Source: Bactericera cockerelli
Taxonomy: Eukaryota; Arthropoda; Insecta; Hemiptera; Triozidae
Length of the DNA: 64,000 bases
Assembly: GCA_024516035.1 (NCBI GenBank)
Contig: CM044958.1
Span: forward strand, 23,520,108 to 23,584,107
Direction of reading: 5' to 3'
Below are positions 61,999 through 64,000 of the stretch, one piece after another (position 1 is the stretch's first letter; every line of letters begins with the position of its first letter). The position numbers were made by a program, and so were the translations under genes. The notes under the pieces are model-generated. The model saw only the letters and a list, made by a program, of their open reading frames with translations, was not told where the DNA came from and searched no databases.

Positions 61999-63870
61999 TT
62001 AGTATTTTGGGTAAGCTGGGGCTGGGGCGTAAGCTGGGGCTGGGGCGTAAGCTGGTGCTGGGGCGTAAGCTGGGGCTGGCTTGTAAGCTGGGGTGGAGTA
62101 TTTGGGAGCGCTGTAAGCTGGCTTGTAAGCTGGAGCTGGGGCGGAGTATTTGGGGGCACTGTAAGCTGGCTTGTAAGCTGGAGCTGGGGCGTAAGCTGGG
62201 GCTGGGGCGTAAGCGGGGGATGGCTTGTAAGCTGGGGCGGCGTATTGTGGAGTTCCTTCTTTCTTGACAACAGCGTTGAAACCGTTGTGTTCGTCAGCGG
62301 TGTACTCAACGATTCTCTTGGTACCGTCAGCCTCAACCAGACTGTAGTATCCTTGAACGTAGTCACCATCTCTGGTCTCGGATTGGCTGTGGTAGTCACC
62401 GGTGTGTGGGTCAGCTACTTCGTAGGAGAATTCGTATTTGGCTGGGGCCTCTGGGTAAGCTGGGGCGTAAGATGGCTTGTAGGCTGGGGCAGCAGAGTAA
62501 GCTGGGGCGGGTTTGTAGGCTGGGGCTGGGGCGTAAGCTGGGGCTGGGGCGTAAGCTGGAGCTGGGGCGTAAGCTGGGGCTGGGGCGTAAGATGGCTTGT
62601 AGGCTGGAGCTGGGGCGCCATACTGGGGTGCGGCGTGCACGGCAGCGAAGGCTGCGAGGACAATGACGATCTGAAACAGAAAAGTAATGATTAGGGTAAA
62701 CAAAAGTAACGAAAATACATGTTTGAGTTTTTAATGGAAATTAGATTATAACTGCTGTTTTGGCAGCCCATCAAACACACCACATACAAACACACCACAC
62801 ACACACCCATCCAACCTCACATGAAATGTCTTTTTCGTCGAAAATCGAGAATATTTTTGTGTCACCCATCCATTTTTTGTCCTTTCTCGGCGTAGTTCAA
62901 GAATGAGAATTTCGCAATTAATATGTCAAATCAAAGCTCAAACCCTTGCCTAAAACTTTCTTGCTACGAGTTGATAAGTCGTTAATTTAATATATTTTGT
63001 GCCACCCATCCAATTTTTGTCCTTACTGAGGGTAGCTTATTCCTAGGGAGACATAGAGGTCGGTGAGACATAGAAGTATATATCCTGTACCAGATTGACC
63101 TATGTGCAAATTTTCAAGTTTATCTGTCAAACGGTGTGGATTTGAAAGTGGATCAACTTTTGCCGCAGCGTGACTTTACCACTGAAATCTCATTTGATCA
63201 AACGCTAGTTGTTTGCTTTAGTTAGTTAGAGTAATAACATTTCTCAACTTGAAACCACAATGTCACAGGTTCGATTCCTAGTGTGGCAAAAATTTAGTTT
63301 AATTATTTTATGTATATTTAGGTAAATATTTGTTATTGTGTTTAGTTATAACTAGTAATTCTGTAAACTGTAAACCTCACACAGATTCAATTATCACATT
63401 ATAAATGTCACATTCAGGACATCGAAACCTTTCGTTAAATACCCCACTCGATGGGTTTATTTAAAAAAAAAAATCTACCGGTCTACTTTTGTGGCCCTTT
63501 TATAGAAAGTCGTGTATTGTTCTGTTATTAATATAAACACAACGTTCAAAAAAAGAAATCAAGAAAACAAAACAAACTAACATAAAAAACACTTTTTACA
63601 TTGTACATAATGTACATGTACATTTGGATAATATTGGTCACCACTGTCACTTGTAACGAAGTCTTTGTAAAATTTATACGGGTATTTCAAAAAGAAAAAA
63701 CTTCAAGAAACCTCCAATAAATACCTAACACAAACAGAATACTTTGTATATTACTGTTCACCAGTCACGAAGTCTTTTTATATTGGTATATTTAAAAAAG
63801 AAAAGCATCAAGAAACTTTTACAAATTAGAAAAATGTTTTAAGGTTTGGATATATTACCTTGGCGGACAT
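61999..63870 (-). CDS. RR-2 cuticle protein, gene 2
   Basis: Same architecture as gene 1: a 12-base first exon (63870-63859, MSAK), a 1188-base intron (GTAATA donor, TGTTTCAG acceptor), and exon two 62670-61999. The product is 227 residues: signal peptide [19 protein letters not shown]-rich repeats, RR-2 chitin-binding domain at about 82-142 ([60 protein letters not shown]), then repeats with [14 protein letters not shown] units and the same PAYPKY end. The domain has the full RR-2 consensus, unlike gene 1. About 290 bases after the stop codon are nearly the same as those after gene 1, so the pair arose by a fairly recent duplication of about 11 kb spacing. Other-strand frames are shadows of the repeats. 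Confidence 0.96.
62671..63858. other. Intron of cuticle gene 2
   Basis: CACCCATCCA(T/A)TTTTTGTCCTT occurs twice (62862, 63004); CAGGTTCGATTCCTAGTGTG at 63268 is a SINE-like B-box. Otherwise AT-rich. Confidence 0.4.
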
Positions 63871-63904
63871 GTTGATGTGATTGGTAATGAATTGCAACTA
63901 GTAC

Positions 63905-63933
63905 TGATACTCAGTGACCAAAAAACTTTTATA
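63905..63933 (-). promoter_or_regulatory. Core promoter of cuticle gene 2
   Basis: TATAAAAG on the minus strand at 63933-63926 with an ATCAGT initiator 28 bases downstream (start near 63905, 35 bases before the ATG). Same spacing and CAGTACTAGTT block as gene 1. Confidence 0.72.
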
Positions 63934-64000
63934 GTCTTTCTATAATTGCAGAATGATTGAGCAAGGTCAATATCACATCAACGAGTACCACCCCTAGTCA
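63934..64000. other. Right edge, upstream of cuticle gene 2
   Basis: No further motif recognised. Confidence 0.3.

Noticed and set aside
61980..62694. Gly/Leu-Lys-rich and Trp-rich frames opposite or out of frame with the cuticle genes
   Set aside because: Shadows of the APAY repeats; only the RR-2 frame has splice sites and a promoter.

Overview
This is a stretch of animal nuclear genome, almost certainly from an insect. It has spliced genes with GT..AG introns, two RR-2 (chitin-binding) cuticle protein genes, an insect-type GMC oxidoreductase, a mariner relic, tRNA-derived SINEs and a Ty3/Gypsy retrotransposon, in AT-rich, repeat-choked sequence. The order cannot be proved from the sequence; the repeat style and cuticle proteins make me lean to Hemiptera (planthopper-like), as a guess only.

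Host genes are sparse. (1) 886-2331 (+): the last three exons of 3-hydroxyisobutyrate dehydrogenase (valine catabolism, mitochondrial). (2) 3797-4713 (-): two exons of a small unrecognised single-pass membrane protein. (3) 18501-20396 (-): a complete GMC oxidoreductase of the glucose-dehydrogenase type. (4) 32109-45275 (+): three phase-compatible exons of a single-pass membrane protein, possibly synaptotagmin-14/16-like, whose long introns are filled with mobile DNA and whose remainder lies outside the window. (5) 50883-53545 (-) and 61999-63870 (-): two duplicated RR-2 cuticle protein genes, each with a 12-base first exon, the same TATA/initiator layout and a conserved region after the stop codon.

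Everything else is mostly repeats, and these are the interesting part. The window is packed with long inverted repeats: 10.6, 14.6-15.1, 18.1-18.4, 22.8-23.6, 24.1-25.8, 34.8-36.5, 56.3-57.3 and 57.8-58.4 kb. Three of them (25203-25643, 34837-36490, 56315-57322) begin CAGGGTG, end CACCCTG and are flanked by TA, so they look like one class of TA-targeting hairpin transposons with unrelated interiors. The 1.65-kb one is built like nested dolls: each arm contains a series of roughly 120-140-base modules, each again starting CAGGGTG after TA. A decayed half-copy with the outer modules in the same order lies at 29020-29472. The 441-base one is inserted in one arm of an older inverted repeat, whose other arm preserves the empty site.

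Other repeat groups: two dispersed families (A and B) bounded by stem-loops and carrying a microsatellite in the middle; a Helitron-like 3' end preceded by tandem repeats and a GT-rich array; a terminal-inverted-repeat element holding ten copies of a 45-base unit, with the same unit in an inverted array 25 kb away; three SINE types; LINE 3' tails; LINE reverse-transcriptase scraps; and a 4.4-kb Gypsy element with identical 102-base LTRs inserted inside a small hairpin MITE.
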